Source: Channallabes apus
Taxonomy: Eukaryota; Chordata; Actinopteri; Siluriformes; Clariidae
NCBI GenBank assembly: GCA_030522415.1
Contig: CM060113.1
Location: 11,728,065 to 11,792,064, forward strand
Length of the DNA: 64,000 nucleotides
Direction of reading: 5' to 3'
Positions 42,466 to 53,651 of this stretch are shown here, one piece after another. A model generated the notes under the pieces. That model was not told where the DNA came from. It saw nothing but the letters and a program-made list of their open reading frames with translations, and ran no database searches. A program made the position numbers and the translations under genes. Position 1 is the stretch's first letter, and each line of letters opens with the position of its first letter.

Positions 42466-43810
42466 CTGCTTAAAGACAACAGGAGAATTTAGTCAAGACA
42501 GATAAACTTCACAGAACATCTAGTTCTAATAAAAATAATATATATTAATAAACCTATTTACCACAGAGTGTGTAAAACACTGCTTTGGGGATTCTGTAAT
42601 GTAAATAAACTGCCTGTGCTAATGTTATCCAGTGAACAGTGTTAGTGTTAACCAGTGACTGTCTGTATTATCGTCTGCATTAAATTAACCGGGAATTTAC
42701 TTAATGCGCTTCTCATACAAATAAGTTAAGCGATATAACACTCGTATATGAGCATTAGTTCATCTCTGAAGCCAAACTATAACTTACTGAAGCCCCTCAC
42801 ACACACACCTCCCCCCTCCTCCTCCTCCTAACTGATAAACACTTCTGTGTTGTTATTCAGCTCTTTAACTAAGCGCTCGCGCTACCGCGGAAAGTGTATA
42901 AAATATAAACCGGGTTATGAGCGTTACTAGCTCCTGTACAGCTCCCCTCAGTCTGTGTCCCTCATCAACTGCATCACATTATATTACAGTCACAGAAATA
43001 ACCTGCAGATTAACTCTTAACCAGAGAATAAATAAGCGCTGAATTTATCCAGACAACACGCGGTGAGATTCTCTCAGTATTTACAGAGAACACAAACACT
43101 CTTCATCGGGTAGTGCAGCTCTTGTAATAGGGACATTAATAGTATTGTCGAAGCTTGAGCATGTTTTTGAGGTAAAGTGGAGTGACATTGTGAGTGTGTG
43201 ACACTGACAGTAAGCTGTAATATTAACTCCAGACTTGGTAAACAGATCATTAAGTTCTCTAAAGTCACATCTGACCGCTGCTGGTGCTGCCAGTGATATT
43301 TAAAACGGCCAATAAAAAAACTAAACTGGGAAATAAACTGTAAACTACACAAACACATTTTATAAAATAAAACATCACTTACCACGAATAGTCCGTTAAG
43401 CCGCCATCTTCATCTCTGTAGTTTGGCAGCGTCAGTTCGGCGGGGGTGGAGGCGGGTTGTTAAAATCACGTGATTGCAACTCAGCGCAGCTGGCTTGTTT
43501 TAACGTGTTCTTGAGAACGAAGCGCCATCTAGTGGTGGCACCAGGTAAATGAATAAATAGGGCTTGAATGGGCGTGTTTACTGTGAAATCTTGACACGCC
43601 TTTCGGCCAGAAAAGGGAGGGGGGATTACGGCGTGCAAAGGCCATTCACACGCCATTCACACTTCAGCCACACTGTCGCGGCTATTTGGTGTGGCTCCCA
43701 CTGTAAGTTAAGCATTGTTTAAATTCTGTTAATGTTCATAAGTTAGTAAGTAAGCATTATTTTCTTTTTACTTTTCTTTATGCTCTTTTATGTGACTTAA
43801 AAGTCACAGA

Positions 43811-44131
43811 GGGGGAAATATGTAAGCATATTTTAATTAAATATATTTGTGCATGCAGTAATATTGCAGAAAACTATTAATTTTATCTTATAGAAGTGAA
43901 GTAGGAGGAAAAGAGTTGAACCAAGGACAATGTGATGTCATAGTAGGAAAGACATCCTGTGATGATGTTCAGTATACAGTATGCACCCAACGAACCTTAG
44001 ACTAGCAGCCATCTTAGAGATGCACATGATGTCATAGTAACCCTAGACACGACACAAGATCAGCAGATATGACATAGCCCAAGACATGATGTAATCTCAA
44101 ACATGGGGTGATCTTTATCCTTACTTCATCT
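43811..44131 (+). repeat. Polypurine tract and putative 3' LTR start of the ERV
   Basis: CACAGAGGGGGAAATA precedes TGTAAGCATATT at 43822, a good PPT/LTR junction. The following 260 bp (43870-44131) match 25019-25283 in reverse complement. TCTTTTATTAAAG further on may be the poly(A) region, but the right LTR edge was not found. Confidence 0.6.
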
Positions 44132-44189
44132 AGATCTGCACGGAGTCCGGAGTCTTTCTTTGATTTCTTTTATTAAAGTTACAGTATTT

Positions 44190-44640
44190 GTTTAATGTTT
44201 TAAATTAGGGAAACTTCGGTGTGGGGAGAATAAAAAATCCACCACATGCGTATCTCTCCGGAGGGGCGGGGTGAGGTAGTGAGGGCTTGGAGCATCGGCG
44301 TGGAGAGGTTGGGGGAGACCTAGATGTTGCAAACTGACTCATGCAGTGAGCCAGGCCATTGACAGCCCATGCCAGGCTGTCGATCTCCCGCTGTTGGCCA
44401 CTTAGATATTGATCGGGGAGTCTTCTACCGGCAGGGGGGTCCCTGCTGCGTCCTGAAAGGTCTGTCCATCTGTCATGATCTCATACAAAGTGCAGACGCA
44501 AATGCAGGTTCAACACGCAAGTTCTTTATTTACAAAACATAAAACAAAACCAACAAAGTAAAGTCACTTGCTAACTCCTCATCTCCTTCGGAAAGGTAAC
44601 ACACTAGTGGGAGACAAAGTGGCGGCTCAGTAATCCAGAG
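44190..44640 (-). pseudogene. Gypsy-type Gag and LTR-edge fragment
   Basis: On the minus strand 44440-44200 reads Gag-leader-like sequence (QREIDSLAWAVNGLAHCMSQ followed by a Pro/Ser/Arg-rich segment). TGTCATGATCTCAT and TTCTTTATTTACAAAACATA at 44472-44545 read like the edge and reversed poly(A) region of an LTR. Enzymatic domains are absent. Assignment is tentative. Confidence 0.45.
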
Positions 44641-44797
44641 AACCAGATCTTATTCCCTGAGGCCGAGGTGGCACAGGTGTTACAGTTTGTTCATTTTGCT
44701 GACACGTTTTGGTCTCTCTTCTGCCTCTCAGGTTTTCTGTGTATCTTCTTTGTCTTTTGCTTTACTGCCTGTAGTTTCCCTTTTAAGTTTGCAAAGT

Positions 44798-45140
44798 TCA
44801 GATCTGAGTCTTTTTCTCCCTGTAAGCAGAGCTGTAATATTTGCTCCTTCTTTTCTTTTCTTTTACTCTTGGGATTGCATATTCTAGTGGGCTCTCTACA
44901 ACTGACTGCACATATTTGTGATCATCAAGGGTAGTCAGCACCAGCTCGAGAATGGCTATATACTGAATTTGCTCATCTGCTGATGTGTTTGTAAATGGTG
45001 GAGTTAAATTGAGAATGTCATCAAGCACCCTTTTTTTTCTCTTTGGCTTCTTTTGTGTCGTTTTTTTCTCACCTTTTACTTTTTCTTTGTAAACTGAGCT
45101 ACCTGTTTTTTTTTTTGTCTTCCTCTTCTTTTTGTTCCCT
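44798..45140 (-). other. Unidentified Lys-rich open frame
   Basis: Minus-strand frame from 45028 to 44798 (MLDDILNLTPPFTNTSADEQ, LELVLTTLDDHKYVQSVVES) is preceded upstream by a very Lys-rich coding-like stretch in neighbouring phases to about 45140. The start codon shown is a non-ATG. No family recognised. The composition suggests a decayed nuclear protein or transposon exon. Confidence 0.25.
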
Positions 45141-45889
45141 GTTGACGATTAAATAGGAAATCAAAAATTAAATAAAATTTAAGTGCCATTATTTCTTTCT
45201 ATACCACATTTCACTCTAATTTCCACTGGCTAACCTTTAAGGGCATCTAAGAATATACCTCTTATGCTTTTTGACAAGGTAATGGGTTCTTGCATCTGGG
45301 TCAGCATTTATATTTGCCACTTTTTCTTGTATTGATGTAATGCATATGATTAAAAATGCATCCGTTATGAATGTTGGTTAAGCCACACTGGCATTTCAAG
45401 CTGACTGACTGTTCCCCCAACTGTTTAAAAAACCTTTTTGATTTGTTATTTTGATGTATTATTTCATAAATAAATCTAGAAAACTTTGGCAAGCAAGCAT
45501 CATTATGAGGTAAAAAAAAAATAAAAATAAAAATGGTTCCACGACATTGATATTATTGGCATGTAAGCCCTAAACATTTCATCAAAATTCCAGATATATT
45601 AGATAGGCAGAGAAATTATGTGGTACAGTGAATAGAGTCAGCCAAAATTTTTATTTTCTACATTTTTTTAACCATTTCTAAATAAATAACATGGACACAA
45701 AAAGTGATTCAAGGATTGACAACAAGTGAAATGGAGTCATACAGTAAGCTGGGTCATGGGCATAAAACACGCACAATAGCATGTGGGAAGCATACAGTAG
45801 GCTAGCCAGCTTTTCTGATCTGATCTTATAAAGAAGTTACTGTTTAACAAATTTTTATTAATAACAGTTAATTCTGGATGTGTGTGAAA

Positions 45890-46110
45890 GGCACTCAGTA
45901 CATTGCTGCTTACTTTGTATGGGGCTGTGTAGCTGCAGAACAGCCAGTGTGCCCATGCTGATCCCTGTCCACTGCACTAGCCACCTACAATGTGCATATG
46001 GGGCTCAAACATGGACCATGGAGCACTGGCAGAAGATGGCCAGGTGTGTGTATGGGTCAAGATGTCAATTTGGATAGAAGGCAAGCTAGGAGAGGCAATG
46101 TAATACTCTG
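45890..46110 (+). pseudogene. Tc1 transposase middle remnant
   Basis: The frame reads GLCSCRTASVPMLIPVH and QTWTMEHWQKMA, diverged from the region just before the first catalytic Asp of a common fish Tc1 transposase. The following AGAAGGCAAGCTAGGAGAGG matches the GRRQ-G-G block. Probably the same family as the 5' remnant at 23981-24270. Confidence 0.6.
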
Positions 46111-46117
46111 GACTATA

Positions 46118-47240
46118 GTGCTAATGGAAAGTATTCAGACCCTAAAATTAATTCGTCCTTATTTTCTCATCATTTTACATGTAGCACTTCACAATGACAA
46201 AAGAAAAACAGGTGATTGTCAAATTTACAAAAAAAAGACGAAATATCTCATTTCATAAGTATACAGACTTATTTGTACTCGTAGCACTTGGTTATAGTAC
46301 CGTTGGCAGAAATGACAGCCTCAGGTCTGACTTTATAATAAAATGATGCTACAAGCTTAGCACACCAGTTCAACCAGGTTAGATGGGCTCAGATATTTTA
46401 AGCTCTTTCTCCAGAAATGCTCTATTGGGTTCAGGTCCAAACACAGGCTGGGCCACTCCAGGAATTTCACAAAGCTGTTCTAAAGCCACTGTTGTGTTGT
46501 CTTGGCAGTATGCTTTGTGTCATTTTGTTGAAATGTAAAACTTTGCCCCAGCCTGAAATCCCAAGCACTCCAGAGAGGCTTTTCATTCAGGATAGCTCTA
46601 TGTTCTTCTGCATCCATTTATCCCTCTATACTAACTGATCTCCCAGTTAAAGAAAAACATCCCCATAGTAAGAAGCTGCCACTACTGTGTTTGACTGTAG
46701 GGATGGTTTTAATAAGGTGATGCACAGTGCCTGATTTCCTGATTCCAAATAGTTCTTTGACAAACCCCCAATGGGCTGTCACATGCCTTTAGAGAGGAAT
46801 GACTTCTGTCTGACCACTCTACCATAGAGGCCTGATTGATGGAGTGCTGCAGTGATGGTTTTCTTCTGTAACCATCTTCACAGGTGAGCTCACAATCTCA
46901 TTTATAGTGACCCTTTGATTCTTGTTTACATGTCTGTAAACAAGGCTATTCATCCCTGATGACTCTGATCTGAGAAGATTGTTGGTTGGTCCAAATCTCT
47001 TCCATTTCTTAATGACCATTTGAGAAGATGGTCATGCTGTGTTTGTGCCCTTTCAATGCAATATGCAAATAGGATATTTTGGGGCTCTTTATTTACTATT
47101 ATCTATTTTTTTATTAACAAAACACTCCTAACACCTCTTTCTACTTGGTCATTGTGAAATATTATGATTAGAATTATGAAAAAAATATTTGAATCCATTT
47201 TGTGTGAAACATAGCAAAACACAGAAATCTTGAAATCTTC
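46118..47240 (-). pseudogene. Old Tc1-type transposon, heavily decayed
   Basis: Minus-strand Tc1-like copy: GGAAAGTATTCAGACCCTAA at 46128 resembles a terminal repeat. GGTTCAGGTCCAAACACAGG and CTGGGCCACTCCAGGAATTT at 46430-46465 correspond to the DLNPIE-type block read backwards. GGTGATGCACAGTGCCTGAT and the later DNA-binding region follow. Many small indels; no frame survives. Confidence 0.65.
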
Positions 47241-48001
47241 ATAATGAACATGGTAGTGTTCCCTAATGCCTGTAGTATTTTTCAGTAGAATTATGCACCT
47301 GTCAACAGTGCAGATATATTCAGTAATAGTTAAAGGAACTCTTTCAAAAAGAGGTCAAAATAATGACTTTTAGACCTTAAAATGAGTATTATGACCCAAT
47401 ATCATAGTCAAATAGGTTTCAAAATGCTGTATTACTTTTTAAGTCAGTTTACATTTGAAACTTTTCATACTTGGGTTAAGAATTTTAAAAAGCATTGTGG
47501 ATGCTTATTTTCTGACAGCAGACACAGTTGCCTAGACATCTTTTTATGGCCCCTTTTTTAAATCACATCTCTATTTCAACACAGATATGAGAGCACTGAC
47601 CGAGTCTAATGACTTGCCACAAAGCTACAAGCACTGCACTAGGTAAAATACTGCCAATCGTAAAGAGATTGTAATCATGCATGCAGGACTCAGCTCTTCC
47701 AGATCCAAATCAAGATGATAAGCAAAATGCTGCAAATATACTAGTTTTTGACCCTGATATATGCATTCAGTGATGATGGTGTGCATTCGTCTTTCAAATT
47801 TGTCCATGTAAGTCAACAGAATAGGTGGCTGGGTTGCTCACAACAATCATAAACAGGTATGAAAATTTTTTTGAGGTGTGTTTTTTAATTACCTTCCAGA
47901 CAGCATTTGTAAAACAAGTGCTAAAAGAAGAGCATTTAAAGTGATAAAAAAAATTCACATTTATTTACAATCATGTGTAAAAGTTAGTAAGCCCTCTTTT
48001 A

Positions 48002-48003
<2 letters not shown>
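47241..48003. other. No gene seen
   Basis: AT-rich sequence. A 63-codon minus frame at 47625-47816 has no recognisable motif. Confidence 0.45.

Positions 48004-48061
<58 letters not shown>
48004..48061. repeat. (TG)n microsatellite
   Basis: About 28 perfect TG units. Confidence 0.98.
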
Positions 48062-48064
<3 letters not shown>

Positions 48065-48639
48065 ACATAACATATTGCCTGCATGGTTTCTTCTTTTAGG
48101 CATAATTTTTGTTGAATAAATAATGGTATGGTGAAAAAGTTATGTTGTTTTTCATCTGTGGTTGTATTTGTCTAATATTTAAAAAAAAATGCTAATATCA
48201 GATGATTTTTAAATATTTAAAATTAGAATATCATAAAAAATATTTGTTAATTAATAAAAAAAAAAACATTCTTTAATATTCTAAATTCATTACCTGTAAA
48301 GTGAATAAATAATCAAATAAATACACAAAATAGTAATTTTTGGTTTGAAATTTAAATGCATTGCTAATTATACAGTATAAATGCATGTATATCTCAGTCT
48401 AGCTTAGTACACAAATGGGGAAGACTGTTGACAAGCACAGTTTTCCATACGATGATCAACAAGCTCCACAAGGAGGGTAAGCCACAGAAGGTGCAGTATT
48501 GAACCATATTCATGGAAAATTGACGGGAAGGGAAAAGTATGCTTTAACTGTAACACTTTGCTTTAACACTCTAATAGTGTTAACTGTAGCCTTAAGAAGA
48601 TTGTCAAGCAAAGTAAAAAAAAAAAAAAACTTGGGAGAA

Positions 48640-50690
48640 CGAGGCTGGAGTCGCTCGACGTCCACGATGAGCTGTGGGAAACGCTACGTGAACTCGGCTT
48701 GCTCCGCGAACCAGGCCTCAAAGCCTCGGTGTTGCCTGATGCTGGCGGCCGGACTGGAACATGTTTAGGGAGGCTGCAACTTACGGCGACTTCACTGACT
48801 TGGAGGAGTACACGTCATCAGTGACCAGCTACATCAACAAGTGCACCGATGACGTCACTGTCTCCAAGAGCATCATCTCACGACCAACCAGAAACCGTGG
48901 ATTACTGAGGAAGTGCGTGCACTTCTGAGGACCTGAGACTCGGGCGACGAGCGGGAGACAAGGTGGCCCTTAGAAGAGCAAGGGCTGAACTTTCTCGGGC
49001 CATCAGAGAGGCGAAACGTGCACACGCCCAGTGAATCCACAACCACTTCAAGGACAGCGCGACACACGGCGCATGTGGCAGGGCTTACAAGCCATCACTA
49101 ACTACAGGACGACATCACCTGCCTGTGACGGTGATGGCTCCCTCCCAGATGCGCTGAACAACTTCTATGCTCGGTTCGACAGGCAGAATGATGTGGCGGT
49201 GAGGAAGACCACCCCTCCTCCGAACGACCAGGTGCTGTGTCTCACTACAGCTGAGGTGAGGAAAACTCTACGCAGAGTCAACCCACGTAAAGCTGCTGGT
49301 CCAGACAACATCCCAGGCAGAGTGCTCAGAGAATGTGCTGAACAGCTGGCAGATGTTCTCACCGACATCTTCAACATCTCTCTGAGCAGCGCCGTCGTTC
49401 CCACGTGCTTCAAGGCCACCACCATCGTACCCGTGCCCAAGAAGTCTTCTGTGTCCTGTCTCAATGACTACCGTCTCGTTGCACTTACACCCACCATCAT
49501 GAAGTGCTTCGAGCGGCTCGTCATGAGACACATCAAAACCCTGCTGCCCCCCCCTCACTGGACCCACTGCAGTTTGCGTACCACCCTAACCGCTCAACGG
49601 ACGACGCCATCTCCACTACACTCCATCTTGCCCTCACACACCTGGACAAGAAGGACACATATGTTCGAATGCTGTACATAGATTTCAGCTCAGCATTCAA
49701 CACTATCATCCCCCAACAACTGATCGGGAAGCTGAACGTGTTGGGCCTAAACACCTCCCTCTGCAACTGGATCCTGGACTTTCTGACCGGAAGGCCTCAG
49801 TCAGTACAGATCGGGAACTGCACCTCCAGCACCACCACACTGAGCAATGGGGCCCCACAAGGCTGTGTGCTCAGTCCCCTGCTGTTCACACTGCTGACTC
49901 ACGACTGTGTAGCAACACACAGTTCGAATCACATCATCAAGTTCGCTGATAACACGACCGTGGTGGGTCTCATTAGCAAGAACGACAAGTCAGCATACAG
50001 AGAGGTGCAGAGGCTAACAGATTGCTGCAAAGAGAACAACCTGTCTCTGAATGTTGACAAGACAAAGGAGATGGTTGTTGACTTTAGGAGGACACGAGGC
50101 GACCACTCTCCGCTGAGCATCGATGGCTCCTCTGTGGAGATCGTCGAAAGCACCAAATTCCTGGGCGTCCACCTGGAGAAGGACCTCAGCTGGTCCCTCA
50201 ACACCAGCTCCCTGCACAAGAAAGCCCAACAGTGTCTCTTCTTTCTGAGAAGACTGAGGAAGGCCCAGCTTACACCACCGATCCTGACCACCTTCTATAG
50301 AGGAACAATCGAGAGCATCCTGAGCGGCTGCATCACTGTCTGGTCTGGAAATTGTGCCGTATCGGACTGCAAGACCCTACAGCGGATAGTGAGGACAGCA
50401 GAGAAGATCATCGGGGTCTCTCTCCCCTCTATTGAGGACATCTACACCACACGCTGCATCGTAAAGCCACCAGCATTGTGGCTGATCGGACACACCCCTC
50501 TCACACACACTTCACACTCCTGCCATCTGGAAAAAGGTACTGTAGCATTCGGGCACAAACATCCAGACTGTGCAACAGCTTTTTTCCACAAGCGATGCAT
50601 CTTCTCAACAAAAAGGGACTGGACTGATAAACACTCACACACACACACACACAAACATTATCACTCAGCTTAACTACCTCAAAACATTGA
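48640..50690 (+). pseudogene. L2 reverse transcriptase, frameshifted and with altered catalytic motif
   Basis: Linker remnants start about 48760 ([20 protein letters not shown]). RT begins at about 49031 ([49 protein letters not shown]). Phase changes at the C-run near 49544-49552, then the frame 49560-50673 continues ([28 protein letters not shown] block at 49680, [13 protein letters not shown]). The catalytic motif reads FADNTTV at about 49945, so the second Asp of the usual FADDT is Asn. C-terminal region: [13 protein letters not shown]. The last 60 residues are out of register. No endonuclease. Confidence 0.88.
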
Positions 50691-51207
50691 GTCTGAACTG
50701 ACTAATCAACACAATCTACACTACCAAACTGTCATACACACCAACCTGTAAATGCTCTTTTGCACAATATTCATCACTGGACGACTTTTTGCACTAACTT
50801 CTTAACTTCTCAATTCTTGCTGCTACGTTAAGTTAAGAAATGTTTACTGTTTCTCTACTACCTCAACCCATCACCACAACACGTTATTATTATGTTATGT
50901 TGTCGCACTGTCACTTGGTTGCTTTTGTTTGCACATTTGCACGTGCACTTTATGTTGTCTGTTGTCTGTAAAAACGCTGTAGCTAGTCTTGCTTAGATAG
51001 TTAGTTTCTTTTAGTTAATTTATGTTGGGTCTATCTGTCTTGTCTTTGCTAGCCAGCTAACTAGGCCTCTTAGTTAGCTAGTTTAGTTAGTTTATGTTGT
51101 AAATTTATGTTGCATGCAGCACCTTGGTCCTGGAGGAACGTTGTTTCGTTTCACTCTGTACCAACTGTATATGGTTGAAATGACAATAAAGCCTACTTGA
51201 ACTTGAT
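48640..51207 (+). mobile_element. L2-clade LINE, 5' truncated
   Basis: The LINE begins mid-linker between endonuclease and RT and runs through the RT to a 3' UTR ending GACAATAAAGCCTACTTGAA. It is in plus orientation and belongs to a different subfamily from the L2 at 19588-23005. Confidence 0.88.
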
Positions 51208-51400
51208 ATCTTCAGAAAACAATTGCTACAACTATTACAACTATTGCATTTCTAGTATCAAGCCACTTTTTAAACAGAGACAACATCAGAAACATCGTTC
51301 TTTGGCTAAGGATAAAAATAATTGGGCCATTGCTTAATGGTCCAAAAACCAGTTTTCAGATTAAAGTAAAGTTTGCATTTAATTTGGAAATTAAGGACCC

Positions 51401-52142
51401 TGTCACGTAGCGGGTGTAACGGGCTGTTCTTATCGCCGTGGGCATATTAATGGCAGGCATAAACGCAGGGGGGTTGGATTAACATAAAATGTCTTTATTC
51501 AAAAACATACTCAAAACCAAACACAGGCTCTGGCATACAGTCTCTAATACCTGAAACATATAGTGACCAGAGCTCTGTGTTGTGACACAGGCTCCGGTAT
51601 ACAGGTTCTAATACCTGAAACATATACTGACCAGAGCTCTGTGTTGTGACACAGGCTCTGGCATGCAGGCTCTAATACCTGAAACATACAGTGACATATA
51701 ACAAACAGTAACAGGCTTCTCAAACGTACATCGATGGTATAACCCAAGCTAGGTCAGGTGGTAGCTAAAGCTCCCAGGGCTCTACGAGCGACACCCACAC
51801 TCACCATAGCGTATCACACATGCACGCTTCTATGAGTGACCCACACGCTCCCCTCTAGGAGCTACCCATACACACACGCTCACCTCGATGAGCGGCACTC
51901 TCACACACACACTTATAACATACACTCACACACGGCCCTATGAGCGGCACTACACACACGCACACCTAACCAACACATGGAAAAGATACACACCTATACT
52001 CACTTAAGCCCATCATCCATACACCCGCAAGTAAGCCCCGCTCCTATGAGCGGCCCTACACACACACACATAAACACATGCATATCCTACACACCTATAC
52101 TCACCTAAGCACATCACACGTACACACACACAGTCCCTTACA
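51401..52142 (-). repeat. Solo LTR (742 bp) with perfect target duplication
   Basis: TGTCACGTAG...CCCTTACA flanked by GACCC on both sides (51396-51400, 52143-52147). AAAATGTCTTTATTCAAAAA at 51487-51506 is a poly(A) signal read on the minus strand, so the LTR points left. It lies inside the old Tc1-like copy. Confidence 0.93.
51523..51705. repeat. ~64-bp minisatellite inside the solo LTR
   Basis: About 2.7 copies of a unit containing ACAGGCTCTGGCATACAG, CTAATACCTGAAACATA and CCAGAGCTCTGTGTTGTGA. Further right, CTATGAGCGGC recurs several times amid CA-rich DNA (51780-52100). Confidence 0.92.
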
Positions 52143-52715
52143 GACCCAAAGTCTGGAGAAAGTGTCCAGTGCAAAGTTTCCATAGTTAGTGAATATTTGG
52201 AGTACTATGTCACCTGCTATTGATCTATTGGGTTTTATGAAGTCCAAAGTCTACACAGGGATTATGAGATTTTAGAGGACTTCATGCTTCTGTCTACTGA
52301 CAACCTTTATGGAGATTTCATTTTTACAGCAGAACGACTACCACTAACTGATTTGCTGACCATAATATTTCTATGCTTGATAGGCTAGGCATCTCGCCTG
52401 CACTGAACTCCATAGGGAATTTATGGGCTATTGTCAAGAGGAAGATAAGGAATATGCAACCAAGATGAGGTGAAGGCTCTTATCAAAGCAACCTGGTCTT
52501 TAATAGTGCCTCGTCAGCACCACTGATTGCTTTCATGCCATGTTGCATTGATGCAGTAATTCACGTTAAAGGATCCTTGAACGAGTACTAAGTGCATACA
52601 GTAAATGAACAATAATTTTGTTTTAGGAAATATTCTATCTGTACAATATAAATATTCCAGCTGTAAGCCAAAAGCATGAGAATTTAATTTGGTGTTACCA
52701 GCCACAGAAATCACT

Positions 52716-53369
52716 GTGTAGTGGCGGTCATATTATTTCACCAGTTTTGACTCGTAGCTAATGTCTTAAAGTTTCACTCACATGACAGAAGTCCGATCTC
52801 TTTGTCTTTTGTCGTTTATTTGTCAGCATCAAAGAATCAACACTTCATACAGTCGTCTTGAGTAAATCCACTGTTATTACAGACACCAGTTGCTGCATCT
52901 TGCAAATCTCTGAGTTTTACAACAACCTGTTTGCTGTATCTTGTAGATTACAATCTTGGCTTGGGTATCTAACAACACTCTTGTTGTTTCTTACATTCCC
53001 AGCTTACGTTAGCTTACGGTTACAACAACCTAGTTGCTGTATTTTACATTTCTAGCTTACCGGGAGCTCTAACTAGCTGACGGTCTAAAGCTTGTGTTTC
53101 CGTAGCCTTCCAAATCTATACCGAGCTTTCTAGCATATCACAGTCACACAAATGCATGTAATAGTAGAATGACATCACAGACCAACCTATGATTATCAAC
53201 TTATGATGCATGACTAAGAAATATAAAGCTAATGGCTTATGTAACAAACTTAATGCTTAATGCTTTACCAATGAATAGAACAAGGTAGAATAAATGAAAT
53301 AACAGCAAATAAAATAAAATAAAATAAACACAACAACAAATTCATAACAAGTGCGATATGGCACTTACA
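52716..53369 (-). repeat. BEL/Pao LTR (3' side in element orientation)
   Basis: In element orientation TGTAAGTGCC...CCACTACA, 654 bp. It contains ~50 bp more than the partner (around 53070-53150). AATTAGGGGCTGGAA at 53383-53370 on the minus strand is a plausible polypurine tract. Confidence 0.92.
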
Positions 53370-53651
53370 TTCCAGCCCCTAATTGACAGGCATGGAGACT
53401 AACAATTACAATTTGTGTTTTTTTTTATTTTTATTTTTTTTTGATAAAGCTATGAAATCAAACATTTTACCCTTTTAAACGTTTTAAATCTTTAAAGTAT
53501 GTAATATTTATCTAAGATGTTTACATTTGCATATCAAATTTCATAACATATTACCACACATTTAACAGTCCATTTCACATGTGAGACACAGCTTGTCGAT
53601 GGGTCTTTCCAGAGTGTTGGTCTTGGTTTTAAATAACACACGTTTCACCAG

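Larger units (their letters stand above)
38708..43703. mobile_element. 5-kb TIR element with TA flanks, unknown family
   Basis: The left end CAGTGGGAGCCAC and the right end GTGGCTCCCACTG are perfect over 13 bp. The match extends to 23 of 26 bp. TA lies at both sides (38706-38707, 43704-43705). It interrupts the ERV 3' region, whose AT-rich style continues on either side. No transposase frame is recognisable. Contents include an L2 tail, a tRNA-headed SINE, a ~0.45-kb duplication and a CpG-richer right end with splice-like signals on the minus strand. Confidence 0.75.
25444..43821 (+). mobile_element. Endogenous retrovirus, epsilon/gamma-like, heavily interrupted
   Basis: gag, pro, pol and env occur in order on the plus strand, with one CCHC box, PPPY and PPTY late-domain motifs, a C-D-D type RT centre, and a CX6CC envelope motif. 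Four insertions and many small lesions break it. Extra frames follow env. A polypurine tract and LTR-like start are at 43811-43822. No tRNA primer site was identified at the 5' side. No gene is intact. Confidence 0.85.
48200..52690 (+). mobile_element. Old Tc1/mariner-like copy, host of two insertions
   Basis: Three separated pieces read as one decayed transposon in plus orientation: 48200-48610 (AAGCTCCACAAGGAGGGTAA, CATGGAAAATTGACGGGAAG), 51216-51400 (CTTTGGCTAAGGATAAAAAT, AATTTGGAAATTAAGGACCC) and 52143-52690 (AAAGTCTGGAGAAAGTGTCC, CTCCATAGGGAATTTATGGG, ATTGTCAAGAGGAAGATAAG). The L2 LINE and the solo LTR separate the pieces. The catalytic Glu region is recognisable near 52415 only in outline. 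Confidence 0.7.

Noticed and set aside
25019..44131. The two 260-bp blocks as an ordinary LTR pair
   Set aside because: They are in opposite orientation; ordinary proviral LTRs are direct repeats.
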